DNA of 16,079 nt from Deltaproteobacteria bacterium (GTDB taxonomy: Bacteria > Desulfobacterota > GWC2-55-46). The notes under the pieces are model-generated. The model was not told where the DNA came from, ran no database searches, and saw nothing but the letters and a program-made list of their open reading frames with translations. How positions within the stretch are numbered: the stretch's first letter is position 1; each line of letters begins with the position of its first letter. The translations under genes were made by a program, and so were the position numbers. The stretch is from NCBI GenBank assembly GCA_016219075.1, contig JACRCJ010000175.1, positions 1 through 16,079 of the forward strand, in the 5' to 3' direction. Below are positions 1 through 8,136 of the stretch, in pieces.

Positions 1-233
1 AACACTAATAGGTATAGTTGTAACAACTTCCGCACTCCTTCAAGAAACTCAACCAGCCCAGGAACCAGAAAAATACGGAAAAGATTCTCAGGCCTTCAAT
101 AGAGGCGCATAGGGCGCACTTCAGCGTTTTGCAGTTTTTTTACCAAAGGCGATCGTTGTTCACAAATCCCTTTGGCTCTATGCCGCCGAGAAAATTCACC
201 TTTGCTCAGGCCAAACCCGGCTTTCATCAAAAT

Positions 234-251
234 AGCCGCCTTTTGGCGGCT
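234..251. repeat. Perfect inverted repeat (7-bp stem, TTTT loop)
   Basis: AGCCGCC (234-240) and GGCGGCT (245-251) form a perfect 7-bp GC-rich stem around a TTTT loop. Read on the minus strand it is followed by ATTTTG, a weak U-tract, so it could act as a poor minus-strand terminator. On the plus strand no T-run follows. It sits between the two copies of TTCACCTTTG, about 170 bases upstream of the export gene. A role as part of a repeated intergenic element or as RNA structure in a leader is possible but unproven. Confidence 0.55.
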
Positions 252-407
252 GAGGGCCTTCCGTAACTTCACCTTTGAAAAATCCATCATGGACACGCTT
301 CGAGTATTTCCGGCAGGAGCCGAAAACAAAGGCCCCCTGGCTTTCGCTGCCACGTAATGGGAAAGCCGCGCCAAGAGCGCTGTTTTATTTCGCCCTAATC
401 CGCAGAC

Positions 408-412
408 AAGGA
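408..412 (+). promoter_or_regulatory. Ribosome binding site supporting a TTG start
   Basis: AAGGA ends eight bases before the TTG at 421. An in-frame TAA lies immediately upstream (418-420), so translation cannot start earlier. The next in-frame start-type codon (TTG at residue 16) has no comparable site in front of it. The spacing therefore supports TTG at 421. Confidence 0.55.
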
Positions 413-420
413 CAGTGTAA

Positions 421-3309
421 TTGAAGACGATAGAGATATTACCTTACGGCCGGTGCCGAGTCTTTTTGCGGACGGCCTCTTTACGGGCGAGAATAATTCT
501 GGCCGCGTCTTTTTTTTTAACTTTACTCTTCGCACAGATCGCCGCCGCCGATGAAGAGTTCCGGTGCGTCCTGCCCAAGGAAGTGACAGGCATAAAGGCT
601 GAAGATCTCTCGAAAGAGGAGTGCGAAAAAATCACCTCCGAAATAATGAGAAACGGCGGAGCCCCCGCCGAGCTTTTAGATAAGCTCAGGGGCTTGCCCC
701 TCTCAAAGGTAAAAGACGCGGCAGTGCCTGCGGCCAGGCCTGCCGCTGTAAGCGCGCCGTCCGTTACCGAAGTCCAGTCCTCAACTTCACAGGCGTCTTT
801 ATTCGACAGGTATATCTCGGCAACCCAGAAATGGGACGTGCAGGCGTCCCTTAAGCCTTTCGGATACGAGATATTCTCCGCAGGAGGCGCCTCTTCACCG
901 CAAAGCCTGCCTGTGTCGCCGGATTATGTGATCGGGCCTGGAGACGAGATACACGTGCTCCTGTGGGGCAGGGTCGCGGGACAGTACAGCCTTGCCGTAA
1001 GCCGCGACGGTGCGATCCAGTTCCCCAACGTCGGCCCTCTAACGGTTGCCGGCATGACTTTTGAGAAGATGAAGGCTTTTTTGACAGCCAAGGCCAGGAA
1101 CATCGTGGGCACCGAGATAAGCGTGACCATGGGCAGGCTCAGGAGCATCCAGGTTTTTGTCCTTGGCGAGGTGAAAAGGCCCGGAGCCTATGAGGTAAGC
1201 GCGATGTCCACGGTCACCAACGCGCTCATGGCTTCAGGAGGGGCCTCGGGCATAGGCTCTTTGAGGCGCGTTGACCTGAAACGGGGCAACAGGACAGCCG
1301 CCTCGATAGACCTGTACGAGCTTCTTACAAGCGGAGACAAGAGCTCTGACGCAAGGCTCCAGGATTCTGACGTGGTGTTCGTCCATATCGTCGGGCCCAT
1401 AGTCGGTGTTGCGGGGAACGTGAAACGTCCTGCGGTATACGAACTCAAGGACTCTACAGACCTTGCCAGCGCCCTTAAGCTTGCCGGAGGGACCATCCCA
1501 ACGGCCTTCACCCAGAGGATACAGGTAGAAAGGATACAGGATAACCGGAAAAAGATAGTCATGGACATCGACGCCTCGGAAGAGGCCACAGCAAAGTCTT
1601 TCATGCTTCTCGACGGAGACCTCGTCAAGGTGTTCCCGGTGGTCGAGAGGGACTCGAACGCGGTCTATCTCGAGGGTAATGTCAAAAGGCCGGGCAAATA
1701 CGAGCTTAAAAAAGGCATGCGGGTCAAGAACATAATAAAGGATGAGAGGGACCTGCTTGAAGAATCGGCCCTGGATTACGTCCTTGTGAAAAGGTTTGCT
1801 GCCTCGACCATGGAGGTCACGGTCATACCTTTCAACCCTGGCGCTCTTTTCAGCGGGTCTGAAAAGGACAATATCGAGCTTATGCCGGGAGATGTCATAC
1901 AGGTCTTCTCCAAATGGACTTTCATGGACAGGCCTTCAGTAAGTGTTTCCGGGGAGGTCAGGTGCGATAAATTGAACAGCGGGAAGGATGCCGGGGGCTG
2001 CTCATTCGAGCTCGAAAGCGACATGACGGTAAAGGATCTTGTCCACAAGGCCGGAGGCCTTACAAAGGACGCGTCCCTTGAGTGGTTCGAGATGTACAGG
2101 ACAGACAAGCGGACCAAGGAGGTCACCCTCATCAAGCAGAGCCTTGGAAGCGCCCTTTCCGGGGACGTCAGGGATAATCTCAGGCTTGAGGATATGGACA
2201 GGGTCGTAATCCATTCGGTCCGGGAAAAGACCCCGAAGAGCCATGTCACCCTGTACGGCGCGCTGAACAGGCCGGGCAAGTACCCTTACGCCTCCAACAT
2301 GACGGTGAAGGACATGGTCTTTGCCGCCGGCGGCGTCCACGAATCGGCGTATCTCGAAGATGCGGAGCTCGCCATCGGTACGGTCTCTGATGCCAGAAAC
2401 TTCGTCTATGAATACAGGAAGATAAACCTCTCTAAGGCACTTGCCGGGAACCCGGAGCACAACGTGGCTGTGCCGCCCTACGCCAGCCTTTTCGTCAAGC
2501 AGATACGCAACTGGCAAACCGAGTTGTTCGTGGAGCTAAAAGGAGAGTTCGTCAATCCGGGAAGGTACAGGATAAAAAAGGGCGAAAAGCTCAGCTCGGT
2601 CATCCAGAGGGCCGGGGGCTTTACTGAAAGGGCTTATCTAAAGGGCACCGTGTTCACAAGGGAGTCGGTAAGGGCCCTGCAGCAGAAAAACATCGAAGAT
2701 GCCGCAAGCAGGCTGGAAAAGACGCTTTTGTCAGTATCTTCTTCGGCAGTGGACGCGGCCCTTGGCCCGGAAGAAGCCAAAACGGCGCAGGCCGCCATAG
2801 AGCAGAAAAAGGCTTTTGTCACGCAGATGAAGGCCTCAAGGGCCGAGGGCAGGATAAGCATTACGCTTCAGGAGGATCTCGCGGGGACCCCCTATGACAT
2901 CGAGTTCGAAAACAATGACGCGCTGACCGTGCCCAGCAGGCCCACGCAGGTCCAGGTCATAGGGTCGGTTTACAACCAGCTCGCATTTCTTTACACCCCT
3001 GACGCCACGGTACAGGCTTATCTAAAGAAAGCCGGAGGCGCAACCGCCAACGCGGATGAGGACGCCATGTTCGTATTGAAGGTGGACGGCACCGCCGTAA
3101 GCAAAAAGGAGAGCAGGGGGCTTGCGTGGGATTCCGGCAGCAACAGTTGGCTTTCAAACAGTTTCATGTCGGCGAAACTCGACCCGGGGGATACGATAAT
3201 CGTGCCCGAGAAGCTCGAAAAGGTCCAGTGGCTCCGTGAGATAAAGGATATAACGCAGATACTCTATCAGATAGCGGTCACAGCCGGGGTACTGATAGTT
3301 GCGTTCTGA
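421..3309 (+). CDS. Multi-SLBB polysaccharide export protein (Wza-like)
   Basis: A 962-residue secreted protein for polysaccharide export across the outer envelope. A basic N-terminus and hydrophobic segment (about residues 24-43, ending AQIAAA before DEE) look like a signal peptide. There is no lipobox cysteine, unlike classical lipoprotein Wza. A Poly_export (Wza N-terminal) domain starts near SPDYVIGPGDEIHVLLWG (about 166-183). By eye seven SLBB units follow, starting near residues 242, 326, 413, 505, 607, 702 and 842, most with a G-x-V-x-x-P-G-x-Y core and an AGG turn. Classical Wza is near 380 residues with two SLBB units, so this is the long form with extra repeats. Unit 4 carries an insertion bearing two cysteines (C515, C527). 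A hydrophobic tail, TQILYQIAVTAGVLIVAF (945-962), probably anchors the C-terminus. It starts at TTG, and a terminator follows, so it appears to be transcribed apart from the downstream genes. It is presumably the export partner of the glycan made by them. Confidence 0.9.
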   Translation: MKTIEILPYGRCRVFLRTASLRARIILAASFFLTLLFAQIAAADEEFRCVLPKEVTGIKAEDLSKEECEKITSEIMRNGGAPAELLDKLRGLPLSKVKDAAVPAARPAAVSAPSVTEVQSSTSQASLFDRYISATQKWDVQASLKPFGYEIFSAGGASSPQSLPVSPDYVIGPGDEIHVLLWGRVAGQYSLAVSRDGAIQFPNVGPLTVAGMTFEKMKAFLTAKARNIVGTEISVTMGRLRSIQVFVLGEVKRPGAYEVSAMSTVTNALMASGGASGIGSLRRVDLKRGNRTAASIDLYELLTSGDKSSDARLQDSDVVFVHIVGPIVGVAGNVKRPAVYELKDSTDLASALKLAGGTIPTAFTQRIQVERIQDNRKKIVMDIDASEEATAKSFMLLDGDLVKVFPVVERDSNAVYLEGNVKRPGKYELKKGMRVKNIIKDERDLLEESALDYVLVKRFAASTMEVTVIPFNPGALFSGSEKDNIELMPGDVIQVFSKWTFMDRPSVSVSGEVRCDKLNSGKDAGGCSFELESDMTVKDLVHKAGGLTKDASLEWFEMYRTDKRTKEVTLIKQSLGSALSGDVRDNLRLEDMDRVVIHSVREKTPKSHVTLYGALNRPGKYPYASNMTVKDMVFAAGGVHESAYLEDAELAIGTVSDARNFVYEYRKINLSKALAGNPEHNVAVPPYASLFVKQIRNWQTELFVELKGEFVNPGRYRIKKGEKLSSVIQRAGGFTERAYLKGTVFTRESVRALQQKNIEDAASRLEKTLLSVSSSAVDAALGPEEAKTAQAAIEQKKAFVTQMKASRAEGRISITLQEDLAGTPYDIEFENNDALTVPSRPTQVQVIGSVYNQLAFLYTPDATVQAYLKKAGGATANADEDAMFVLKVDGTAVSKKESRGLAWDSGSNSWLSNSFMSAKLDPGDTIIVPEKLEKVQWLREIKDITQILYQIAVTAGVLIVAF

Positions 3310-3379
3310 TGCTTTAGTGGGGTATTGAACAAACATTTGTTAAGCTGGACGTAGAATCGATGAATTCACTGCACACAAG

Positions 3380-3407
3380 CCGCTGTCGCGAGGCAGAGGG
3401 TTTTTTT
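3380..3407 (+). terminator. Rho-independent terminator after the SLBB gene
   Basis: CTGTC (3383-3387) pairs with GGCAG (3392-3396) around a GCGA tetraloop of the GNRA type. After one mismatch, CC (3380-3381) pairs with GG (3398-3399). Seven T residues follow (3401-3407). A short stem, stable tetraloop and T-run about 70 bases after the stop codon are what is expected of an intrinsic terminator. It separates the export gene from the biosynthetic operon that starts at 3672. Confidence 0.7.
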
Positions 3408-3508
3408 AGCATCCTGTACAAAACCGTGGCTGTTTGCATGAAGGCTTCTGCACAAGGCTGGCAGCAAAGGATTTAAAGGCGCACTCTTCCAGGACATTCA
3501 TCTCCAAT

Positions 3509-3527
3509 CCGGCCGCCACACGGCCGG
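3509..3527. repeat. Perfect hairpin in the 3310-3671 gap
   Basis: CCGGCCG (3509-3515) and CGGCCGG (3521-3527) form a perfect 7-bp stem with loop CCACA. No T-run follows, so it is not a terminator. It is one of three stem-loops in a 362-base stretch that holds no gene I can support. The stretch must also contain the promoter of the downstream operon, but I could not pick one out. Confidence 0.55.
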
Positions 3528-3606
3528 TCCGGCCTTCCGTCATCTCGAAAACCCTTCAAGCCTGATGTGCCAGGACGTTTCCAGAAAAGATAACTGTTTA
3601 AGAGCG

Positions 3607-3646
3607 GTTTTGCATCCACGCCCGGATAAGCCGGGCGTGCCAAAAC
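3607..3646. repeat. REP-like long inverted repeat upstream of the radical SAM gene
   Basis: A 9-bp perfect stem, CACGCCCGG (3617-3625) with CCGGGCGTG (3631-3639), encloses loop ATAAG. It is extended outward, after an asymmetric internal loop, by GTTTTG (3607-3612) pairing with CAAAAC (3641-3646). It ends 25 bases before the ATG at 3672. No T-tract follows the stem on either strand. It could be a REP-type intergenic repeat, or an RNA structure in the 5' leader of the biosynthetic operon that affects stability or translation. Confidence 0.65.
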
Positions 3647-3671
3647 GAAGTCACAGGCAAATAGGTGAGCT

Positions 3672-5018
3672 ATGGCTAAAGTTCTGCTGATATCGCCTCC
3701 TTTTTACCGTCTGATGGGAAGCCATTACAACGGCATTCATCTGGGGCTTTGCTATATAGCGTCCGTTTTGAATAAAAACGGATTCGACACCGAGATATAC
3801 AACGCGGATTTTCTGGACAGCGCGACATATTCAAACCAGAAAGAGCTTTTTGACAACTTCGACGTTTATATCAACATCCTGAACGACCCGGCCCATCCCA
3901 TCTGGCTGGAGGTCAGGGAGGCCATAAGGAATGCAGACCCGGATTACATAGGAATTCAGATGTACACGGGCACGTTCAAAAGCGTCCAGATGGTCGCGGC
4001 CCTTGCCAAGTCACTTAAACCGGAGGTCAAGATAGCCGTCGGTGGCACGCATCCCACGCTTGACCCGTTCGGGACGATCAAGTGCGAGCACTATGATTAT
4101 GTGATAAGAGGCGAAGGCGAATACACCTTCACGGAGATTTTGGAAGGCAGGGAGCCTGCAGCCATCAAGGGACTCACCTTCAAAAACAGCGGCGGAGAAG
4201 CCGTAAGCAACGAGGCCAGGGAATTCATGGAAGACCTGGACTCCCTGCCGTTTCCGGCAAGGGACAAGATACTAAGCGGCAACGGAAAGACCGACGTCGG
4301 CGCGATCATCACCGGCCGTGGCTGTCCGTTCCAGTGTTCATACTGCGCCAGCCCCGAGCTTTCCAACCAAAAGGCAAGATACAGAAGCGTAGAGAACGTC
4401 CTTGAGGAACTGGAATACATGACCAGGCATCTGAATATATCGCTTGTCCGCTTCCAGGACGACACCTTCACCCTCAATAAGAGCCGCACCGCCGAGATAT
4501 GCGATGGGATGCTCAGAAAAGGGATCGATGTCCAATGGGTCTGCGACACCAGGGTGGACAGGATCGACGGGGACCTGTTGAAGCTGATGAAGCGGGCAGG
4601 GTGCGTAAGGGTAAAGATAGGGGTGGAGTCCGGCAGCGACGAGATACTCAAAAAGGTAAGGAAGGGCGTAACGGTTGAGCGGATAAGAAGGGGGGTCGAG
4701 GTGATAAAGGGGGCGGGCATACCGCTTACCATATACCTGATGATAGGCTTTCCGGGTGAGACCGACGACGACGTCAGAAAGACGATCCGCTTCGCCGATG
4801 AGATCGACGCCGACTACAACAGCTTAAGCGTTGTAGCGCCGTACTACGGCACAAGGATATACAAGAACCTTGTAAAAGAAGGCTTCGGCTTCGAGAAGAG
4901 CAACTGGGAGTATTTCTTCCACCAGAGCAGGGCCATGATCATGAATACCAAGATATCAAGGCAGGTCATCGATGAGTTTTTCGGACTTAACGACAAGAAC
5001 AAGGGGGCGAGGGTCTGA
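3672..5018 (+). CDS. B12-binding domain radical SAM protein (first copy)
   Basis: A 448-residue cytoplasmic enzyme with an N-terminal cobalamin-binding-like Rossmann domain (about 1-160; LLISPPF start, IAVGGTHPTLDP near 121-132) followed by a radical SAM domain. The iron-sulfur cluster motif is RGCPFQCSYC, with C218, C222 and C225 in CX3CX2C spacing. Further family landmarks are FQDDTF, GVESGSDEIL and YLMIGFPGET. Members include C-methyltransferases, ring-forming and other enzymes, and the substrate cannot be read from sequence. AGGTGAG lies just before the ATG. The gene sits 3 bases upstream of a DegT aminotransferase gene and heads a sugar operon, so modification of a nucleotide sugar or glycan lipid (for example C-methylation) is a reasonable inference. 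It resembles the gene at 8133 but ends soon after EFFGLNDK, lacking that protein's C-terminal helical tail. Confidence 0.88.
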   Translation: MAKVLLISPPFYRLMGSHYNGIHLGLCYIASVLNKNGFDTEIYNADFLDSATYSNQKELFDNFDVYINILNDPAHPIWLEVREAIRNADPDYIGIQMYTGTFKSVQMVAALAKSLKPEVKIAVGGTHPTLDPFGTIKCEHYDYVIRGEGEYTFTEILEGREPAAIKGLTFKNSGGEAVSNEAREFMEDLDSLPFPARDKILSGNGKTDVGAIITGRGCPFQCSYCASPELSNQKARYRSVENVLEELEYMTRHLNISLVRFQDDTFTLNKSRTAEICDGMLRKGIDVQWVCDTRVDRIDGDLLKLMKRAGCVRVKIGVESGSDEILKKVRKGVTVERIRRGVEVIKGAGIPLTIYLMIGFPGETDDDVRKTIRFADEIDADYNSLSVVAPYYGTRIYKNLVKEGFGFEKSNWEYFFHQSRAMIMNTKISRQVIDEFFGLNDKNKGARV

Positions 5019-5021
5019 GAT

Positions 5022-6182
5022 ATGAAGATACCGCTGCTGCGCATTGCCTACGACGAGGCGGACATAAAATACATAAAGGACGAGATCGAAAAGGTCTTGC
5101 GTAGCGGCTATCTCACCATGTCCGGGAGGGTAAAAGAGTTCGAGGCGAGGTTCGCCAAATACTGCGGGACCGGATACGCCGTGGGGACGAACACAGGGAC
5201 CAGCTCGATAGAGATAATACTAAGGGCCATCGGGGTGAAGGGCTCGACCGTTATCGTCCCTTCCAATACCTATATGGCAACGCCCATAGCGGTAATAAAG
5301 GCCGAAGGACGCGTTATATTCGCGGAGTGCCAGCGGGAGAACCTGCAAATAGACCCGGATGACATCGAACGAAAGATCCGCTCTGACACGAAAGGCGTCA
5401 TCATCGTGCACATAGGTGGCATCATCTCCCCTCATATCGAAAAGATAAGGGAGATCTGCAGGAAGAAAGGCCTTTTCCTCATCGAGGACGCCGCCCATGC
5501 CCACGGCGCCGCCATCGACGGACGAAGGGCCGGGTCGCTCTGCTTAGCCGGTTCCTTCTCTTTTTATCCGACGAAGGTCTTGACCACCGCCGAAGGGGGC
5601 ATGATCACAACCGAAGACGAGGAGATATACAAAAAGGCTCTTGTATTGAGGGAGCACGGGAAGGGCGACCCGGCCTATAACGTCCATGTCGAGATCGGGG
5701 ATAACTGGAGGTTCAGCGAGCTTCACGCTGTACTTGGAATACAGCAGATGATGAAGGCGGACTGGATATTGAAGGAACGCAGAAGGGCCGCTCAAAGGTA
5801 CAACGAGCTGCTGAGCGATTTTGAAGGCATAAGGCTCCTGGAGGTTCCGTCCAATATAGAACCCTCGTATTACAAATATATAGCCTTTTTGGACGAGAGG
5901 ATAGATAGAAAAGACCTCAAAGAGATGATGAGGCACAAATACGATATCTCCTTGCCTGGAGAGGTCTATTCAGACCCGTGCCACAGCCAGCCAGTGTTCA
6001 AAAAATACCCGGGAAAGGCCGTGAACACCATTGACAGGTTTCCGAATACCGAATATGTATGCAGGCATCATGTCTGCCTGCCTCTTTATCCAGGGCTGAG
6101 CGACAGCGAAACCGAGTATGTAGCCGCGTCGCTCAAGGAATGCCTGGCGAGTTGCTCGGTAAGACAAAGGCAAAGAGTCTAA
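5022..6182 (+). CDS. DegT/DnrJ/EryC1/StrS family sugar aminotransferase
   Basis: A 386-residue PLP-dependent aminotransferase of the family that transfers an amino group to a keto-sugar nucleotide, usually using glutamate or glutamine as donor. Visible landmarks: a GTNTGTSSIE phosphate-binding region (55-64), EDAAHAHGA (155-163) with D156 expected to contact the PLP ring nitrogen, and SFYPTKVLTTAEGGM with the Schiff-base lysine K185. Because lysine rather than histidine is present, it should be a true aminotransferase and not a ColD-type dehydratase. Full length for the family. GAGGG (5009-5013) lies 8 bases before the ATG, and only 3 bases separate it from the preceding radical SAM gene, so the two are surely cotranscribed. 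The keto-sugar substrate is not identifiable; no dedicated 4,6-dehydratase is obvious, though one of the two SDR proteins might serve. Confidence 0.92.
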   Translation: MKIPLLRIAYDEADIKYIKDEIEKVLRSGYLTMSGRVKEFEARFAKYCGTGYAVGTNTGTSSIEIILRAIGVKGSTVIVPSNTYMATPIAVIKAEGRVIFAECQRENLQIDPDDIERKIRSDTKGVIIVHIGGIISPHIEKIREICRKKGLFLIEDAAHAHGAAIDGRRAGSLCLAGSFSFYPTKVLTTAEGGMITTEDEEIYKKALVLREHGKGDPAYNVHVEIGDNWRFSELHAVLGIQQMMKADWILKERRRAAQRYNELLSDFEGIRLLEVPSNIEPSYYKYIAFLDERIDRKDLKEMMRHKYDISLPGEVYSDPCHSQPVFKKYPGKAVNTIDRFPNTEYVCRHHVCLPLYPGLSDSETEYVAASLKECLASCSVRQRQRV

Positions 6183-6274
6183 AGTCCCACGCGTAACACG
6201 CACTTTAGCAGGTGGTAAGACCGGGCTAAGCAATCCAGGGATGGAGTTCATCAAAATCGTTAGAGAAGCTTTTC

Positions 6275-6281
6275 AAAAGGA
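6275..6281 (+). promoter_or_regulatory. Ribosome binding site fixing the epimerase start at 6289
   Basis: AAAAGGA ends 7 bases before the ATG at 6289. The alternative in-frame ATG at 6241 would add 16 residues ahead of the Rossmann strand and has CAGGG directly abutting it, which is too close. The later start puts MKVLVTGGSGFIG at the N-terminus, as is usual for this family. Confidence 0.7.
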
Positions 6282-6288
6282 TCGGATA

Positions 6289-7140
6289 ATGAAGGTCTTG
6301 GTTACAGGAGGCAGCGGGTTCATAGGCAGTCATGTGGTCGACATCCTCTTGGAGAGCGGCTACGAAGTGACGAGCCTGGATATCAAGCCCCCGAACAGGG
6401 AGGGCTTCCGGTACGTCTGCGGGAGCATACTCGACCGCCGCCTGATAGACAGCCTGGTCAAGGAAAGCGACGCTATCTGCCATATCGCGGGTTTTTCGAA
6501 TATCGACCTCGTCAAAAAAAACCCTGTGGACGCGATAGAGCTTAATATTCTGTCCACCGCATATCTTCTGGACGCCTGCAGGAGGTACAGTCCGCATGCG
6601 CGTTTCATCTACGCAAGCTCCGTGTACGCGTTCGACAGGACCGGGCATCTCTACACGACCTCCAAGGCGTCTTCCGAGAAGATGATCGAGGACTTCAACA
6701 CCCTGTACGGCCTGCCTTATACAATACTGCGGTACGGCACGGTCTACGGGCCAAGATCCCGGGAGGCCGACGCGGTCTACCTGTTCATAAGGAGCGCCAT
6801 CGAGGGAAGGCCGATAGAGATACACGGCGGGGGAGAGCAGAGGCGCAACTTCATCCACGTGAGAGACCTCGCGGAAGCAAGCGTGAAGGCGCTGGAGAAA
6901 AAAGAGGCGTTGAACAGGACCCTTGTGATCGCCAATAGCCGAAGCGTTTCCATAATCGAGTTGGCGTCCATGGTCAAGGAGATAGTCAACCCCGGTGTTC
7001 AGATAAAGTTCACCGGAGAAAAAAGAGACAACGATTACCACGGCGTTATCGCAGGCCTCGATGAGGCGCAAGAGATTCTTGGCTGGAGATGCAGGATACC
7101 GATTGAGGCTGGTATAAGAGAGTTTGTCGAGCGTTTGTAA
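6289..7140 (+). CDS. NAD-dependent sugar-nucleotide epimerase/dehydratase (extended SDR)
   Basis: A 283-residue extended short-chain dehydrogenase acting on a nucleotide sugar in the cytoplasm. The N-terminus has the NAD-binding GGSGFIG (7-13), and D31 at the end of the second strand favours NAD over NADP. The catalytic residues are S110/S111 in YASSVYAF and Y122 with K126 in YTTSK. A substrate-domain signature, GGGEQRRNFIHVRDLA, follows. It is GalE-like overall, but epimerase, dehydratase and reductase members look alike at this level. I chose the ATG at 6289 over 6241 because of the ribosome binding site and family length. About 106 bases separate it from the aminotransferase gene, with no terminator seen, so cotranscription is likely. 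It may supply the sugar, or the keto-sugar, for the aminotransferase. Confidence 0.85.
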   Translation: MKVLVTGGSGFIGSHVVDILLESGYEVTSLDIKPPNREGFRYVCGSILDRRLIDSLVKESDAICHIAGFSNIDLVKKNPVDAIELNILSTAYLLDACRRYSPHARFIYASSVYAFDRTGHLYTTSKASSEKMIEDFNTLYGLPYTILRYGTVYGPRSREADAVYLFIRSAIEGRPIEIHGGGEQRRNFIHVRDLAEASVKALEKKEALNRTLVIANSRSVSIIELASMVKEIVNPGVQIKFTGEKRDNDYHGVIAGLDEAQEILGWRCRIPIEAGIREFVERL

Positions 7141-7179
7141 AGACCCCGGTTTAGAGTCAACCTTTTTTGGCGGCATATC

Positions 7180-8136
7180 ATGTACAGAGAAAAAAAAATA
7201 TCCCTTGTCATCCCCGCTTATAAAGAGGCGAGATTGATCAGGCCAACGCTCGAGGCCGTCCCACTGATGATAGACAGGATCTACGTGGTGGACGACTGCA
7301 GCCCCGACAACCAGAACGAGGTTGTTATGCAATGCGCCGCGAAAGACCCGAGAATCGAGCTGGTTAAGCACGAGGTCAACCAGGGCCCCGGAGGGGCCAT
7401 CATAACCGGTTATCTCCGTTCAGCGAAGGACGGCTACGACATAGCCGTGGTAGTGGGCGGCGACAACCAGATGCCGCTTGAAGAGGTAGAGAGGTTTTTA
7501 AACCCCATAATAGACGGCAGGGCCGACTATACAAAGGGGAACCGGTTCCTGCTTCCTCAGGTCGATGACACCCTTAAGAAGATGCCAAAGACGAGGCTGT
7601 TCGGGAACTGGCTTATCACGTCGCTTACGAAGATCGCCTCGGGCTACTATAAGACCATGGACGTTGTGGACGGGTACACCGCCATTACAAGAGAGGCCAT
7701 AAATACGATCAACTGGTCTTACGCTTGGAAGGGCTACGGCTACCCGATGGACTTCCTGATAAGGCTGAACGCTTACGGGTTCAGGATCATGGATATCCCG
7801 AGGACGGCCATTTACCTGCCCGGAGAAAGGCAATCGCAGATAAAAGGGATCAATTACGCACTGAAAGTAGCGCCGATGCTGGTGCGTAATTTTTTCTGGC
7901 GCCTGAATTTCAGGTACATCTACAGGGACTTCCACCCGCTCGTGTTTTTCTATTATCTCTCAGTCCTCCTTTTGCCAGCGGGCATCTTCTTCGGGCTGTA
8001 CCTGATAGCCAAGCAGTTTGTCTTTCATACGGGGGTCTCGGGGCCGCAGGCCATATTCTGCTCCATGCTGGTCATCCTGGGGTTCCAAAGCCTGCTGTTC
8101 GCGATGCTCTTTGACATGCAGGAAGGCCACAAATGA
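7180..8136 (+). CDS. GT2 glycosyltransferase, polyprenyl-phosphate sugar transferase type, with C-terminal membrane helices
   Basis: A 318-residue GT-A fold family 2 glycosyltransferase resembling dolichol/polyprenyl-phosphate mannosyl- or glucosyltransferases. Motifs: ISLVIPAYKE (7-16), VVDDCSPD (36-43) and the metal-site equivalent GGDNQMP (93-99), where one aspartate of the usual DGD (D95) is kept. Two hydrophobic segments (about 253-276 and 290-312) place the C-terminus in the inner membrane. This suggests loading of a sugar onto a lipid carrier. The Shine-Dalgarno signal is weak (GGCGGC region), so the exact start is less sure, but an earlier start is not suggested by the alignment of the first strand. 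Its stop overlaps the start of the next radical SAM gene (ATGA), which points to translational coupling. Confidence 0.88.
   Translation: MYREKKISLVIPAYKEARLIRPTLEAVPLMIDRIYVVDDCSPDNQNEVVMQCAAKDPRIELVKHEVNQGPGGAIITGYLRSAKDGYDIAVVVGGDNQMPLEEVERFLNPIIDGRADYTKGNRFLLPQVDDTLKKMPKTRLFGNWLITSLTKIASGYYKTMDVVDGYTAITREAINTINWSYAWKGYGYPMDFLIRLNAYGFRIMDIPRTAIYLPGERQSQIKGINYALKVAPMLVRNFFWRLNFRYIYRDFHPLVFFYYLSVLLLPAGIFFGLYLIAKQFVFHTGVSGPQAIFCSMLVILGFQSLLFAMLFDMQEGHK

Larger units (their letters stand above)
1..420. other. Leader region without a convincing gene
   Basis: This stretch lies upstream of the SLBB export gene. I see no protein here that I can support. A minus-strand reading frame from about 290 (ATG) down to 96 would give a very basic 64-residue peptide, but no Shine-Dalgarno sequence precedes its ATG and I recognise no domain in it. 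The stretch contains a perfect hairpin (234-251) and a 10-base direct repeat, TTCACCTTTG, at 195-204 and 268-277. That pattern suggests a non-coding repeat or a structured leader rather than a gene. I could not identify a clear sigma-70 or sigma-54 promoter, although a promoter for the 421 gene must lie here or further upstream. Confidence 0.5.

Noticed and set aside
96..374. Minus-strand reading frame encoding a basic peptide of 64-92 residues in the leader
   Set aside because: The longest version starts at TTG, the ATG version has no Shine-Dalgarno sequence, no domain is recognised, and the frame runs through a perfect hairpin and direct repeats.
230..400. Possible cyclic-di-GMP riboswitch in the leader
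   Set aside because: Some short stretches resemble pieces of the GEMM motif, but the conserved core and receptor could not be lined up on either strand.
3310..3671. Sigma-54 promoter candidates in the gap before the radical SAM operon
   Set aside because: TGGC-containing stretches were checked, but none has a GC element at the required spacing.
6241..6288. Earlier ATG start for the first epimerase
   Set aside because: It adds 16 residues before the Rossmann strand and has no properly spaced ribosome binding site, whereas AAAAGGA is well placed for 6289.
6226..7371. Long minus-strand open frame (381 codons) opposite the epimerase and GT2 genes
   Set aside because: It is the antisense shadow of two well-supported genes in GC-rich DNA, spans their junction and shows no recognisable motif.
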